A DNA stretch of 64,000 nucleotides from Marasmius tenuissimus (Eukaryota; Basidiomycota; Agaricomycetes; Agaricales; Marasmiaceae). The translations under genes and the position numbers were made by a program. Below the pieces are notes generated by a model. The model saw only the letters and a program-made list of their open reading frames with translations, was not told the DNA's origin and did no database searches. Where the stretch lies: NCBI GenBank assembly GCA_029532415.1, contig JAQOTA010000038.1, positions 62,001 through 126,000 of the forward strand, written 5' to 3'. Positions 1 through 13,800 of this stretch are shown here, one piece after another. The stretch's first letter is position 1. Each line of letters begins with the position of its first letter.

Positions 1-1261
<1,261 letters not shown>

Positions 1262-1365
1262 GCTATGCGTGTAGGGTATCCGGTTTCGGTAGACGCTGGT
1301 CGGATGGAGGTTGGCTGGATTATCTCTCTGTTTTTACGAATACACTCCGTCGTGTGGAATAGCGT

Positions 1366-1371
1366 AATAAA
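1366..1371 (+). terminator. Putative polyadenylation signal of actin
   Basis: AATAAA about 105 nt after the actin stop codon, in T-rich 3' sequence. Fungal poly(A) signals are loose, so this is only a candidate. Confidence 0.45.
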
Positions 1372-1651
1372 ATGATGTTTTCTGTGACGACTTGTATATA
1401 CGAGGCCCCTTCATCTTCGTCTGGATTTGCTTGAGATGGGCGCTGGTCCTCGAGGTACTGCACAGTGCAGGCGGCTATCAGAAATGAAGTAAGTACTGGA
1501 ACGGCATTCAGCTCGTCACCATGCCGTGTAATGGTGTAATACTTTTGATACCGTAAGTTACAGTCATGGCGGATTCAAGCGAAAGCAGTTCTGTCCTTGA
1601 CCCTTCTACTACACGCTGCTTGCCATTCTACTTGTCAATAATCTTGGTGCA

Positions 1652-3503
1652 ATGGAAGCCTCCGATCCCTCCTCAAATTACACCTCGCAACTCCCCACAG
1701 AGGTCTTGGTCGAGATTTTCCAGTTTTGCCCTCGTGAAGACTCTACGTTTGATCCCTCTTCGACTTTATGGACACTCGGGCAGGTGTGCGGGTAAGTTTA
1801 GCTCAGCCGCCATATCGTTTTATAGAATTACTACTTATTTTCAAACAAGCCGTTGGCGGCAGGTCTCAACAAACACTCCTATTATTTGGACCTCCATCTG
1901 TATGGATATGCTATGGCTATACGGCATAAGCCCACAGATCCCCGCGACATCCGTTCTCTCGACCATTCTTGAACGTAGTAGGGACCACCTCCTCGAAATC
2001 CAGCTGGTGTTCCACCCAGAACTCAGGGAAGCTCAGCGTCTGTTCGATCTCCTGTGTGCAGAATCCGGGAGGTGGGCTTCGTTCAGCCTCCCGGGAAACA
2101 GCGATACGGCATTCAACGCATCCGCAGTAGCCAACCTCTCACTTCGACCCAATTTGTCCTTCTCCTTCGCTGCGCTTCGGGAAGTTGACGTCAAGCAGTT
2201 ATCCGAACTTCCGGGTGGATTGGAACTGCTTGTAGCGTTAGCGCAGTCCCCCTTCCTGAGGAAGCTAAGGATGATTGACGTCAAGTACGTCGAAAAGCTT
2301 TTCGCCCAAATTCCGTGGTCTCAGCTTACCCACTTGGAGGTGAATGCATATGATGATGAGAGGTTCAGGGGATGGCTACGGCACACGGGCTATCCGCGGG
2401 GGTTCTGCGCGGACGTTGTGGCCAAGTCACCTAACCTGGAGGTGTTTAGGACGTGGAAATGGTCATGGACGAGGTTTCTGCCGATTGGACCACGCGAGCG
2501 TGGGGCAGACTATTTGAGTTATATCGTGGAATTGGATCTTTATGGGTGGGCTCCTGGACCTACACGTCCTGATGACATGGATATTTCGTCTCTTCATCTA
2601 CCCTCCCTTCGACACCTGACCCTTCGAGAGCTCTGCGGAAATCCTTTTAACGATCTGAATTCGATAATCAAGATGGTTGAGCGTTCGTCGTGCCGTTTAC
2701 TCTCGGTCTCCGTCTTCGGTGCGACGTTCCTGGATGTTACGGTCAAGCGGTTTCTCTCTATCTCTAGAGGATCGTTGCGAAAAGTCGTGCTACGGGGACG
2801 TATCATCGGGTCGACGTTACTCGAATGTTTCTTCTCTCACTCTTTACAGACCGACGAGAATAATCCCGCCTTCCCGTACCTAGAAGAACTCGACGCCGAC
2901 CGATTGATGTTGGTTGACCTCGAACCGTACGATAGGGTGCTAGGTCTGGAGATGCCCTTCAGTATGGCGCGTTTTCATCGACAATTGTCCATTCATGTGA
3001 TGGCGACGAAGAATAGCGTCGCGTTTCTCACAACGCCGGTTCCTAACGAGACTGAACTCTTGCAAGAATTGGGGATGGTACTCGTGGCCGGGTGGCACCC
3101 AGGTGCTTACACGCCGCTTGAGGCAACTATCGAGGTAAGCTTAGCCCAAGCTTGTTACTCATGGATGTTTGTCTGATCCTCGGTTTTTATTGAACGCATT
3201 TCCCTACCAGAACTTGTCTGTTGTGGACTGCATGTTGACTTACCTCGAGAAGTACCATGGATCGAAACAAAGTGTAGTTCAACATGCGACAAATAGAGTA
3301 AGTGACTCGGAGTCTTCGAATTTTTACACCATTAAAACCGATTACTTACAATCGAATGGAAACCATAGTTGGGAACGTTGAGGTGTTATTTACGAGCAGT
3401 TGGTGATACGTGGAGCGAGGTTCCGGGACAGGAGAAATTTCAGTTGGTTGAGAGGGCTCGTTTGCTCTTTGACCCCTTGGGTGAAATTGACTGGCGAAGT
3501 TAG
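1652..3503 (+). CDS. F-box / leucine-rich-repeat-like protein, copy 1
   Basis: Likely substrate-recognition subunit of an SCF ubiquitin ligase. The N-terminus has an F-box-type segment (LPTEVLVEIFQFCPRED), then a WRQVS..TPIIWTSI helix typical of basidiomycete F-box proteins, then irregular leucine-rich repeats. Exons read 1652-1791, 1850-3134, 3211-3297 and 3369-3503; all GT-AG and phase-consistent, giving about 548 residues. A longer open frame from ATG 1566 lies in a different frame from the F-box, so ATG 1652 was chosen. That start matches an internal methionine of the neighbouring paralogue (4086). The downstream gene at 3990-5886 is a tandem duplicate with the same four-exon layout. The F-box assignment is from motif recognition; the substrate is unknown. 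Confidence 0.85.
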
Positions 3504-3989
3504 TCAGGTCAATGAATCCCTCGGGGAGCGGAAAGGCGGCAGCAACAACTTTTGGATAGATCCAGATGTGGGGAGTCCATAAACTGGGTCACGGGTAGAA
3601 CTTGAACAAATACACGAATAGGATTGGAATACGATGTACTATGACATTTAAGTCGGCATGATTTGAGCGTGCCGACACTATAGGGAAGAAGACACAAGTG
3701 AATTGAGGGCGAATCGTAGTATGAGGCTATCTAGTTTGAAGATGATGGACAAGGTGTATAGGGCTCTTCGATATCTTATTGAACTCCGATCCTCATTAGT
3801 GTCTACTCGGGGGATCTTTGCGGCACCACAAGTGTCAGACAGCTGTATCTGAGGTCGAGAGGCCTGAAACCAACCGGCGTCGCGTCTAGCACGGCGGGGT
3901 TTGAAACAGTGACTCCGACCTGACAACTACCGAAGGTGAGGGCCTACAAAATGAACCACGCAACCGTGTAACTCCTCAGACCGTCAAGT
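3504..3989. other. Intergenic region between F-box paralogues
   Basis: No supported gene. Stretches around 3740-3800 resemble sequence about 230 nt downstream of copy 2 (around 6100-6160), so this spacer seems to be part of the duplicated unit. Short minus-strand open frames here show no recognisable domain. Confidence 0.5.
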
Positions 3990-5886
3990 ATGGCGAAGTC
4001 GAGGCGACGTATGAAGAAAGCTTCTGCCCAGTCAACACTCCTCGATGGTGACTACGATTCCACTGACCCACAAGATCGCTGCGCAATGGAAACCCAAGTA
4101 GCCGCAGATTACACCTCACGACTCCCCCCAGAGGTCTTGGCTGAGATTTTCACGTTTTGCCCTCGTGAAGACTCCACGTTCGAACCTTGTTCGACTATTT
4201 GGGCGCTCGGACAGGTTTGTAGGTGAGTTCTGGTTTGGTCAATGAATTGTTTGGTGGACTCACCGCTCACAATTCGTTCAAGCCGTTGGCGCCAGGTCTC
4301 AGTAGACACTCCGGTCATTTGGACCTCCATTTGTATGGACATGGAAGCGTTACTCGAGGAACCATATATCCCGGCGACATCCGTTCTTTCGACTATTCTC
4401 GAGCGTACTAGAGACCGTCTCCTCGATATCCGACTCATATTCCATCCAGAATTCGGGGAAGCCCAGCATCTGTTTGACCTCCTGTGCGACGAATCTGAAA
4501 GATGGGCCACATTCAGGGTCCGTCTCCCGGGAGACAGCCATACTAGTTTCAGTGCATCTGCGGTGGCGAAACTTTCACTCCGGCCCAAATCGCCCTCCTC
4601 CTTTTCCGCACTCCGAGAAGCTGATGTCAACCGGTTCTCTGACCTTCCAGGAGGATTGGAGCTACTCGGAGCGTTCATACAATCTCCATCACTGAGGAAG
4701 CTGGTACTAGTTGACGTCGAGTACGTCGAGGGCTTCTTCGCCCAGATTCCTTGGTCTCAGCTTACCCACTTTGAAGTGAATGATGCTGAGAGGTTCAATG
4801 GATGGCCAGGGTGGACGGGCTATCCGGAGGACTTCACTATGGAAGTTTTAGCCAAGGCGCCTAATCTCGGGAGACTTGGGACATGGAAATACTCATGGAC
4901 AAGGAATCTGTCCCTCGAGCCACGCTCGCATGCCGCCAACTCCAGGCTGAGTAACATCGTCGAACTCGACCTGTACGGATGGAAACCTGGGCCCGGACGT
5001 CCTGATGATATGGACGTCGCGTCTCTTCATCTGCCCTCTCTCCAACATCTAACCCTTCGGCAACTCGGAAACCCTGCGAACGACATGGATACAATAATGG
5101 AGATGGTAGAGCGCTCATCGTGCCAACTACTGTCGGTCTCGCTGTTCGGTGCAACATTTCTGGATGTTACGGTCAAGCGGTTTCTATCCATCTTCAAAGG
5201 GTCACTCCAAAAAGTTGTGCTACAAGGACGAATCATCGGGCCGACGTTGCTCGAATGTTTCTTCTCCCACTCGCCTCAGACACTCAATACCTTCTTCCCG
5301 CACCTAAAAGAGCTTGATATCAATCAACTGATGCTGGCTGACCTCGAGCTCTACGACAGGGTCCTAGGCCTCGAGATACCTTCCAGCATGTCGCGTTTTC
5401 ATCGCCGGATATGCATTCACGCGACCTCGACGAAGAACAGCACGGCCTTTCTCACAAAGCCAGTTCCCAAGGAGATTGAACTCTTGCAAGAACTGGGGAA
5501 GGTACTCGCAACTGGGCAATCTCGTTTAGACAGGGGCGCTGTTGATACTGTCGTAGAGGTAAGTATTCACGTACTTATTATAAATGGCCATTTCTCGAGT
5601 TGCTTTTGCTAAATACGTCTTTCCACTAGAACATGCCAATTGTCGACTATGTTTTGACCTATCTCGAAAAGCACCATAGGTCATATAAGAGCATTCTTCG
5701 GAGTTCAACGACCAAAGTGAGTGATCGGATTTTTCACACCAAATTGATGATGTTAATGAGCGAAATCTGTAGTTGAGAACGCTGAGACGTTGTTTACGGG
5801 CGATTGATGATACAGTGTGGATGAGTCTTCCTGGACAGGAGGAGTTTCGTTTGGCTGAGAGGGCAGGTTTCTTGCGATGGGATTGA
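3990..5886 (+). CDS. F-box / leucine-rich-repeat-like protein, copy 2
   Basis: Tandem paralogue of the gene at 1652-3503. Exons read 3990-4222, 4283-5558, 5630-5716 and 5773-5886, giving about 569 residues with intact frame. The F-box segment is LPPEVLAEIFTFCPRED, followed by the SRWRQVSVDTPVIWTSI helix and LRR-like region. The two proteins can be aligned by eye over their whole length with intron positions conserved. The N-terminus is about 32 residues longer than copy 1 and rich in basic and Ser residues; the internal ATG at 4086 corresponds to the start of copy 1 and may be the true start. Expected role: SCF adaptor. Substrate unknown. Confidence 0.85.
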
Positions 5887-6515
5887 TTGGTCAAATTTGT
5901 CGGCTCACTGCGGAACCCCGGCTAGGGACTCACGGATGGTGGAAAGAGTTTGGAGAATCCGTGTAGTTGGTATGAATTGAATGGATGGATTGACAAGGCA
6001 TGATACCTTTGCAGTCAAGTTGGGATGCCTCACTTCGAATGGCGATCTCATGGAAGAAGATGCAAGCTGACCGCGGCGATCTAAGTACTAGGAATGAGGA
6101 AGGAATGTTGTATAGGACTCGGTATCCTATCATTGAACTCTCCAGTCGTGTCCGTTCATGACATTTGGGCGATACTTGGAGTACCGCAGAACTCAGGGCG
6201 CTGTGGCTGAGAATGAAAGGCCTGGCGCGGAGTTTGCCGAACAGTGGGCTCTGAAGTTTAAAGCTCCGACTTCGCCTCGGCCCTCGGTCTCTTTGATTGT
6301 TACCATCTACTTCAGGCGTTGAATTCGATCCAAGTACGTGCTCTTCCTCCATCGAATCGGATAGCCGAGACTGCCAGAATCGAGTTGTAGCAACAGGCAT
6401 GCCTGTTTTTACTAGTAGAATGGCAGCGTGCCGTCTACAGCATCTTTATTGTTTTAACTTAGCTAGAGACAGCTTCCGCTCAATCTTGCATTTGTATCTG
6501 ACGTTCAAATTTTAG
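5887..6515. other. Intergenic region after F-box copy 2
   Basis: Contains the flank related to the copy 1 downstream sequence and possibly the unrecognised first exon of the next gene. A minus-strand open frame at 5930-6400 has no recognisable domain and was not accepted. Confidence 0.4.
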
Positions 6516-8768
6516 CGTTTCTCGTTTGAACAAGTAATCCAACAGCAACAGGATACAACTTCATCGAGACAATCGGTCGATTTGGTGACCCAGGCACCAT
6601 TGGTTCACCATGGCTTTCACGCGTTCTACAGTCGTGAACAAGGCCCATCCTCTCTGTCCGGTAGGCATAACTCGCTTCCCATTTGCATAGGTTTTTATCC
6701 TGTTTTACTTCAGATTTCACCCCATATACTGCCGACGATGGACAGGTCGGTTCTTGGGTGGAAGATGGAAGGTTTTTCGTCACTTCACCGAACTCCAATG
6801 TTATCTACAAGCCTCTCTTTGGCTCGCGCGATGTCTATCTCCGTCAAGACTATCTTCTGGGCGCAGAAGATCCACTCTTGTATCCCAACCCTTCCTTCCC
6901 GATCGCTGTCATTGGGCTGCCATTCCACGCCGGCCTCTAAGACCGGAGAGCGCACGAGCAAAGTGGTGGACCTTTCCGCCACCAGAAGCTTTTATTAACG
7001 AACCAGATAGCTCGGTCAAAGGTCTTGGTCGCTGGGCAAGAGACTACGTAGAACAGTATGAGCAAGATTGCGCGAACATTTCCGAGCGTGTATCGAAATA
7101 CCGCTCTTCCCAGCAATCGATGGCAGGAATTAACCCTGTTATAACAGGGCTTGAGGGTCAGCTTGTACGGACTCTCCGCCACCTTATGACCATGCCTCTC
7201 CCTTTTCACCGCGCGAGGCAGCTTTGGTCATTCTTCCGGAGGTGGTATCTCGAGTTGGTTGGTGCCTTGGATTGGGTGGAACTGTACAAACCAGTTATGG
7301 ATGGTCAGTCCTCCCCGCTTGAGGAAACAAAGGTCAACTCCGCAGTAGCTATGGGCGCTTTCCTCACATCAATCCATGACTGTGAGTTTTTCTTCAAGGC
7401 AGGGCTACCGTTCTGGTTCGTTCGCCCGGCGCATCTTCATCCAATGACTCGGGTGGACGAGCAGGTTGTTCCCATCACTCCTGAGTCAGCAGGTTTATGC
7501 CTGGATGAGATCATGTCGCATAAGAAGGAGATCCTGTACCATGGGCCCCTTCGTGATATCAAGAGGGCCGTGGCTGTCGAGAAGTTTGGGTTGGCGATCG
7601 TTGACTACAGTACCGACCCTTTCAGCATTCCAGCTTCTGGTCCTTCCGGCTCCTCTTCTTCCATTTCATCTTCCCCCTCCACCGTTCCCTCTTCCGTTGT
7701 TCCTTCTTCTGCTAAGCCGTCGAAAGCGAAGAACAAACGCAAGCGTCATGAACCATGTGAGTATCAATCACTTCATACCCGTTCCCAGTAGCTTAACTAC
7801 TACCTCTCGTAGATAACAAAGCGAACTCGAAAGCAAAGGCACCACCAGCACCTGAACGGGACAAATTCGCCGAAATTCGAGGACCTTATTCGCCCGAGAT
7901 CCCAGACGTGTGGGTGGAAGCACTTGCCTCGATTGACCGGAGTCGTCGCCCGGCCCAGGAAGGGGTCGTAAACGGAGGATACGCTTTCCCAGATCCAGGA
8001 CTGTTTCTTTATGTTCCCCTCGAGAAGATGCAACGACTTCTACGCAACTGGCTGCGAATGCATCCCGTGTTGAGAATTCGCCACAGTATGGAGCCCTGCA
8101 CGGCGTCGAGTGCATGGCCTCCGAAACAGTGGCGTATACTTTTGGGCACGACTGACGACCACACTCCAAAGGAAGGGTCTCAGATGGCCACCAGTCGAGC
8201 AGTCGTACGGGAGCTTCTTGGCCAGTGTCTTGACTTCTACGGCCTCACGATCGAGGACAGCGACTCGGAATTCTTCACCTGGGATGGTTCCAGATTCAGT
8301 ATTGACCAGCTCTCCGACCCCCGCCTTGTCAAGCAGATCGTCTGGGAGCTCTACGAATTGAACTTTAGGTTCGAGTTCCAAGCTCTTGATCGCAAGTGTC
8401 GTGGGGTGGTGTACCCCGCGTGTGGAGTCGGCGATGCGAGCTCGTTCAATCCCGTCATTCAGGCGTGCAGCGCTGATCCTAGTCTGAACCCAAGCCAGGT
8501 TTCTATCGGCAAGGCGAATTGTGGACTTGCGGCCGCTGAGATTAGGCACCGGGGGAGCTATTTTCGTCAAATGTGTCAGATTATCAAGGACTGGGGTCCG
8601 GGAGGGGCGGCGGCAGAGACATTTTTGGCTGGGAAGGAGAAGTTGAAACATTATACGGACGATGAGTTGATAGCTATGGAGAGGTGGGCCACGAGGTTTT
8701 ATTGCCAAACGTTCTATGAGAAGTTTGGCCGGCCCCCCATCCTCCCTCATCGTCTTGATTCTGTCTGA
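6516..8768 (+). CDS. Uncharacterised protein, family A copy 1 (with apparent frameshift)
   Basis: Function not recognised. Exons: 6516-6660; 6714 to the intron near 7757-7812; last exon to 8768. The first exon begins after a TTTAG acceptor without an in-frame ATG, so a start exon upstream is missing from this model. The protein has an N-terminal part with FFVTSPNSNVIYKPLFG and EDPLLYPNP. A central helical part ends at AGLPFWFVRP. A Ser-rich basic linker (KAKNKRKRH) follows, and the C-terminal part ends FGRPPILPH. All these landmarks recur in the copy at 61099-63280. Near 6935-6945 the frame must shift by -1 (a one-base loss) to pass from IAVIGLPFHAGL to PESARAKWWTF. No plausible intron bridges it, so this is either a pseudogene lesion or a sequence error. 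Confidence 0.6.
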
Positions 8769-10835
8769 TGGTACGTGCGGATGAAACGGGCTAGTAAATT
8801 GTATCTGCTGACACTGCCTAGAAATATTTAGTAAACTTGTAACCACATCTGTTGTATCTTGTACCTCAAGGGAGCTATTGAACTTAGTACGCTCATGACG
8901 ATCTGGTGAGGGAAGGTACTTAATTAAATCCAGATGCAACTCCGAGCGAACCGAAACAAGAGGGCCTGAATGATCGTGGATCCGACGACTCGCTGGAAAC
9001 ACTGCCTGCTAGATAAAGCTCGTATGTCCGCTCTCCACAGTAAACTTCCACCTAAGACTTTTTCGGAGGTACGTCTTGGCCGACGTTTTTCGGTTTTTTC
9101 AAAGTTTCACATTCGAACTGCATTCGTCGATCTGGCCTGTGCTTGGGAGGCAAGGTTGCCGGCTCAAACTGCCAGGACTTTTCACGTAACCTCTTTGACT
9201 AATTTTGCAAGGGAAACCGACCCTACAGTTTCAGTATCTCAGTCATTGCCCGTTACGACAAAGGGGGAAGTTGAAGACTTCTTGAAATCCTGGGTTGCGG
9301 GAAGGAGGAGAGGGCTGATTGCCGACAAAGCGGCTCAAAAGAGTACCGCTAGGACAGATGTTTGAACACGAGAGGGTACTGCATAGCCCAACAAGATCTC
9401 AACTCACGTTTTGACTCTGAGAGATTTTGATCGTCATGGTGGTACTTTGTAGGTCCACTTGACGCGATCGGTCACAAGCGTGACCAAACTTGCCAGGGTT
9501 TGCCGTACGGTTGCCACGAGCGTGACGTTCAGGGTCTCTTCTCAACTTCCATGTTACCTGTCATAAACGCGCCCCCAATGTCGATTCCTCAGTTCTCTTC
9601 TGCTTTCTCAGGAAGTCAGACGTCCTCATGTCGACCTGCATCTCTTCTTATTTCTCGAAGGTATCTTGATTGATTGGACTTTTCTGGACCCAGCATCTCA
9701 GTTTGATATACAGATTTCCACATTGTTCTTGACCAATGACGGCAAATCTATCGTTTGTTCTCGCTACGGGCCGACACGGACAAGGTCACTGCAAATTTGG
9801 ACCAAGTGCCGTCACTCGAGACCCCAAGAAGGCACGCTTTTGAACTCAAGTCACCGTCGCCCGTATTCTTCTTGAGAAAAGGCTAGCCTAGTACGTCGTA
9901 GTACGAGTTATCGCGAGATAACGGGGACCTGAAGGTATGTACGGTCGCAAGGTCTTATCTTTCTACCCGCGATCTGACTCCAACACCTACATTCGCGTTG
10001 TCACAATCAAATTGCAGAGGATCATCTATCAATCAGCCGAAGACATGGCCAAGTGGCAGGACAGGAGCTCTAAACTATTAGACCGAATAGGATAACTTGA
10101 CGATTGACTGAGGCGACAGTTTGCATGTAGGTAACCGGAAACAGAAGACAATTGACAATTCAATGGTGTCATTTTCCGTCCCGAAGAGCTGCAATGTACT
10201 CTCAACCTCGATACACCGTCACCGCAGACGTTGCACCGTCGGGTATGCTCCAATGATTACGGGCTATATTGTTCTGCATGGGATTGGGGCGTTCGGGGGG
10301 AATGCACGAATGGTGTGTTTTTCTTAGCAGTTCTGTGATCCTAATATCCACGGGTACTCACAAATGACCTTACTTCAGTACTACCAAACGGGGTGTTTGC
10401 AGCGCCCACTGGGCTCGAAGGTCAAAATTGGAATCCCGTAACAGTCTAAACTTCCTGCTTTCCCGAGCGGCTGCAGTGGTACCGGTTACGTATCTCACTC
10501 GTCGTTATCGAGTTCGACTTGTTCGGATTGTGGCTCGATTCACGAAATTAGGCCTCTTGTCGATGTCATGTTGGGTTATTCTGGCTAAGTTGCTCGGTTT
10601 AGGATCGAAAGCGAAGTTTCATTTGCGTTTCTTTCGCGAGTGTGGTCATGTTACTGCCAAATACAACGAGAACTGAACAGCAGGAACGGACCGATACCAT
10701 ATGACGCTTACCCATGGACATTGAACGGCGTTGCCCGATCAGAGTGGGAGTAACCTTCTATTGAATTCGAATTCTTATAAGTACGTCCCTCGTTCTCGCA
10801 TTTCTGCCTTTCTTTCCCATAACACCTCTGCGCTC
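8769..10835. other. Long intergenic region
   Basis: No supported gene. An open frame at 8970-9365 (131 codons) has no recognisable domain, no paralogue in the window and no supporting splice context. Other frames (9666-9875, 10428-10676) are equally unsupported. The last 150 bases probably hold the promoter of the dioxygenase gene. Confidence 0.4.
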
Positions 10836-13800
10836 ATGTCACTGAACAGAAATTCCTCTTTCTTTGGCCGGGGGAGTACCGTGAGTTGACCCTTCCTACC
10901 TGACTCTGCTCGTATTAATGATGAATGATTTTCCAGCGTAGTGCTAAGGCTCCGGCAGATACCACTACATCCACTGGAAATACCTCGACCAGCACGGCAG
11001 GGACTGCTAAGGGTGGCGTGTTGAAGGATGCGCTCGAACAAGTGAGCCAATTTTTCCTTTTGTCCATCTAATACTTATCCCCATCTCCTTCCAGGTGAAG
11101 AAGGGCGTGCCAATTCACCCAGAGCATAGCGCTTTTGTACGCATCATTGCCCCATTCTCATGAGATAACCACTGACCTTAGTGTACAGGCAGCTGTTCTT
11201 GACGCTGTGAAGCACTCAGAATCTATCGATGACAGAAAGCTTCTCGTGGGTAAACCCCTCAACCGTATCGCGCCACCCCCTAAGCACTCTTTGTTTCCAG
11301 CTCGAACATGGACTAAATTTCATCTCAAATCTGCCGCCTGGAAGGCTCCAACAAGATGCCCAGGACAAGGTCATCAAGTTATGTGTGTATAACCCTCGCT
11401 TGGCGCATGTTCACATGTTGAATGTCGTTTCAGTGTACAATGACCTCTGTCATCCCCCCGCAACCTGCATTGGTAACAAATACGCGTGGCGTCAAGCAGA
11501 TGGACGCTTCAACAATGTAGCCATTCCAGAGATGGGGAAAGCTGGGGAGCCCTACGCCAGAAGTGTGCAACAGACTCACCCGCTCCCTGCTAACGAGCTC
11601 CCAGATCCTGGACTCATCTTCGATTCGTGAGTGCAATCTCGCCCTTCATCGACTTGAAGTTCGCCGCTCATTCTTCACCTTCTTTAATCTAGCCTGCTGA
11701 AGCGAGATGGGGTGAGTGAATGAACTGTTCCTTGTGTCTTATCCATCGTGACCTCTTCTTTCTTCTATCTCTAGTTCGTCAAGCATCCCGCCGGTCTATC
11801 GTCGCTCATGTTCTCCTTTGCCGCTCTTGTCATTCACACGTCAGTACCCCCATCTTTCGCACCCATCAGTCACCCCACCCGTACTCAAAGTGGTTCTCAT
11901 TCCCATCTTTAGCTGTTTCCGTACCTCCCATACCGACGTGAATGTCAACGAGACCTCTTCTTACGTCGATTTGTCTCCACTCTATGGCCACAACCAAGAG
12001 TCCCAGAATAAAGTTCGGAACCGTGACGGTCGCGGATGTCTCTACCCAGATATCTTCGCAGAAGACAGGCTGCTATTGCTCCCGCCTGCTGTGTGTGTTA
12101 TTCTGGTCCTGTTCAGTCGGAATCATAATGTGAGTGGGGTCAACCGTATTCTCTTATCTATTTCCGTTCAATCTGGCTGTCTCTGTCCAATTGCACGTGC
12201 TGATAATCATATGTCCTTGTTCCCAATTTATTCTTATTGGTGCTTTAGTACATTGCTCGGAAGCTCCTCGAAATTAATGAACGTGGAACCTGGCAAGATC
12301 CGTCCAAGATTACGGATGAGGAAGACCTGAAAAAACAAGATGAGGAGATTTTCCAGACTGCTCGTCTGGTGAACTGCGGATGGTTCGGGTCTGGTGAGTT
12401 GGCGTCGTTGTCATTGTTGGAGATATCGGGATGGGAAATGCTGACTTGGATTCATTAGCGGTGTTCTCGGACTATGTCTCGTGCATTCTCGGGCTTGTGA
12501 GGCAGGGTAGTAGCTGGACGCTTGATCCATTTGGGGTTTGTTGCTTCTACTGTATTGCCGTTCAGGCTTCGTTTTGCTGATACGTCCCCTTCATTTTAGG
12601 ATATTAGGAATTCGGATCACTCGACGTTTGAGAGGGGTCAAGGAAATGTGTGTAGTGTGGAGGTATGTTCACGAATTGAGTTCGCTATTTCCTCCGTTCC
12701 GAGCATCGACTTGACAAATCTCCTCTTACATAGTTCAATTGCTTGTATCGCTGGCACGCAACGACCAGTGAACAAGACGAGAAATGGGTCAATACAGTCT
12801 TTGAGAAGGTCTTTGAGGGCAAATCTCCGGAACAAGTTACGCCAGCAGACTTCAAGAGCGCGGCGAAAAAGATTCAGGCGTCGACTCCGGATATCCATCA
12901 TTGGACTTTTGGCGGGTATGTGCCTGGGGGCTCGTGTTGATCGGTGTATACTCACACCATTCCTTTGTTAGCCTCCAACGAGACGAAAACGATATGTTCA
13001 ACGATGAAGATCTTGCGAAAGTTCTGAAGGATGCGTATGTCACCCCGCTGGTGGTCATATAGACTGAATACACCGCTGACGACTGTATACTGATAGTACC
13101 GATCATCCCGCTGGTGCTTTCCGTGCAAGGGGTACACCAGGTACGCTGTTTTCTCTCGGTGGCTGTACACGGAAGGCAAAGTCTGACTTTGTTGCAGCAA
13201 GCATGCGTCTGCACGAGATGATGGGTATCATGCAGAACCGAGCATGGGGAGTCTGCTCATTGAATGATTTCCGACGGGTGAGTATTAATATCGTTTGTTG
13301 AATCAAATCGATAAGCTTATCGTCTTTCACTTTAGTACCTGGGCCTCAAGCGTATGTTTCGTTGATCTGTGTTCGCGTGTACGAGCTGGCGAAGACTGAA
13401 CCTGATGTGTGGACAGCGTATAGCACCTTCTTGGAGTGGAATCCCGACCCGGAAATCGCATATGCAGCGGAGAAGCTCTATGGAAACATCGAGTATCTTG
13501 AGCTATATGTCGGCTTGCAAGCGGAGGAGGCGAAACCAGTCGTGGAGGGTGCAGGTCTTTGCCCTGGTAAGTGACGATCCCGAATGTATTGGGTAACGTT
13601 CTCATTGAATTGTACAGGCTACACCATCTCCCGTGCGATTCTCAGCGATGCCATCGCTCTCACCCGTGGTGATAGGTTCTTCACGCACGACTATACTCCC
13701 TACAACCTCACCTCTTGGGGCTTCGCCGATTGCCAGCGTGATCCCAACGCCTGGGGCTTCGGAAGTACCCTTGGTCGTCTGTTCTTGCGGACGCTCCCGG

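Noticed and set aside
1566..1651. Longer frame starting at ATG 1566 for F-box copy 1
   Set aside because: It is out of frame with the F-box and would need the intron at 1792 to be retained.
5930..6400. 156-codon minus-strand frame downstream of F-box copy 2
   Set aside because: It lies in the flank duplicated from copy 1, is not conserved as a frame in the copy 1 flank, and has no domain.
6907..6941. Short intron to explain the family A frameshift
   Set aside because: The possible GT...AG is about 35 nt with a non-consensus donor and removes conserved residues; a one-base loss is simpler.
8970..9365. 131-codon open frame between family A and the Ppo gene
   Set aside because: No domain, paralogue, signal peptide or splice context; length is within chance expectation.
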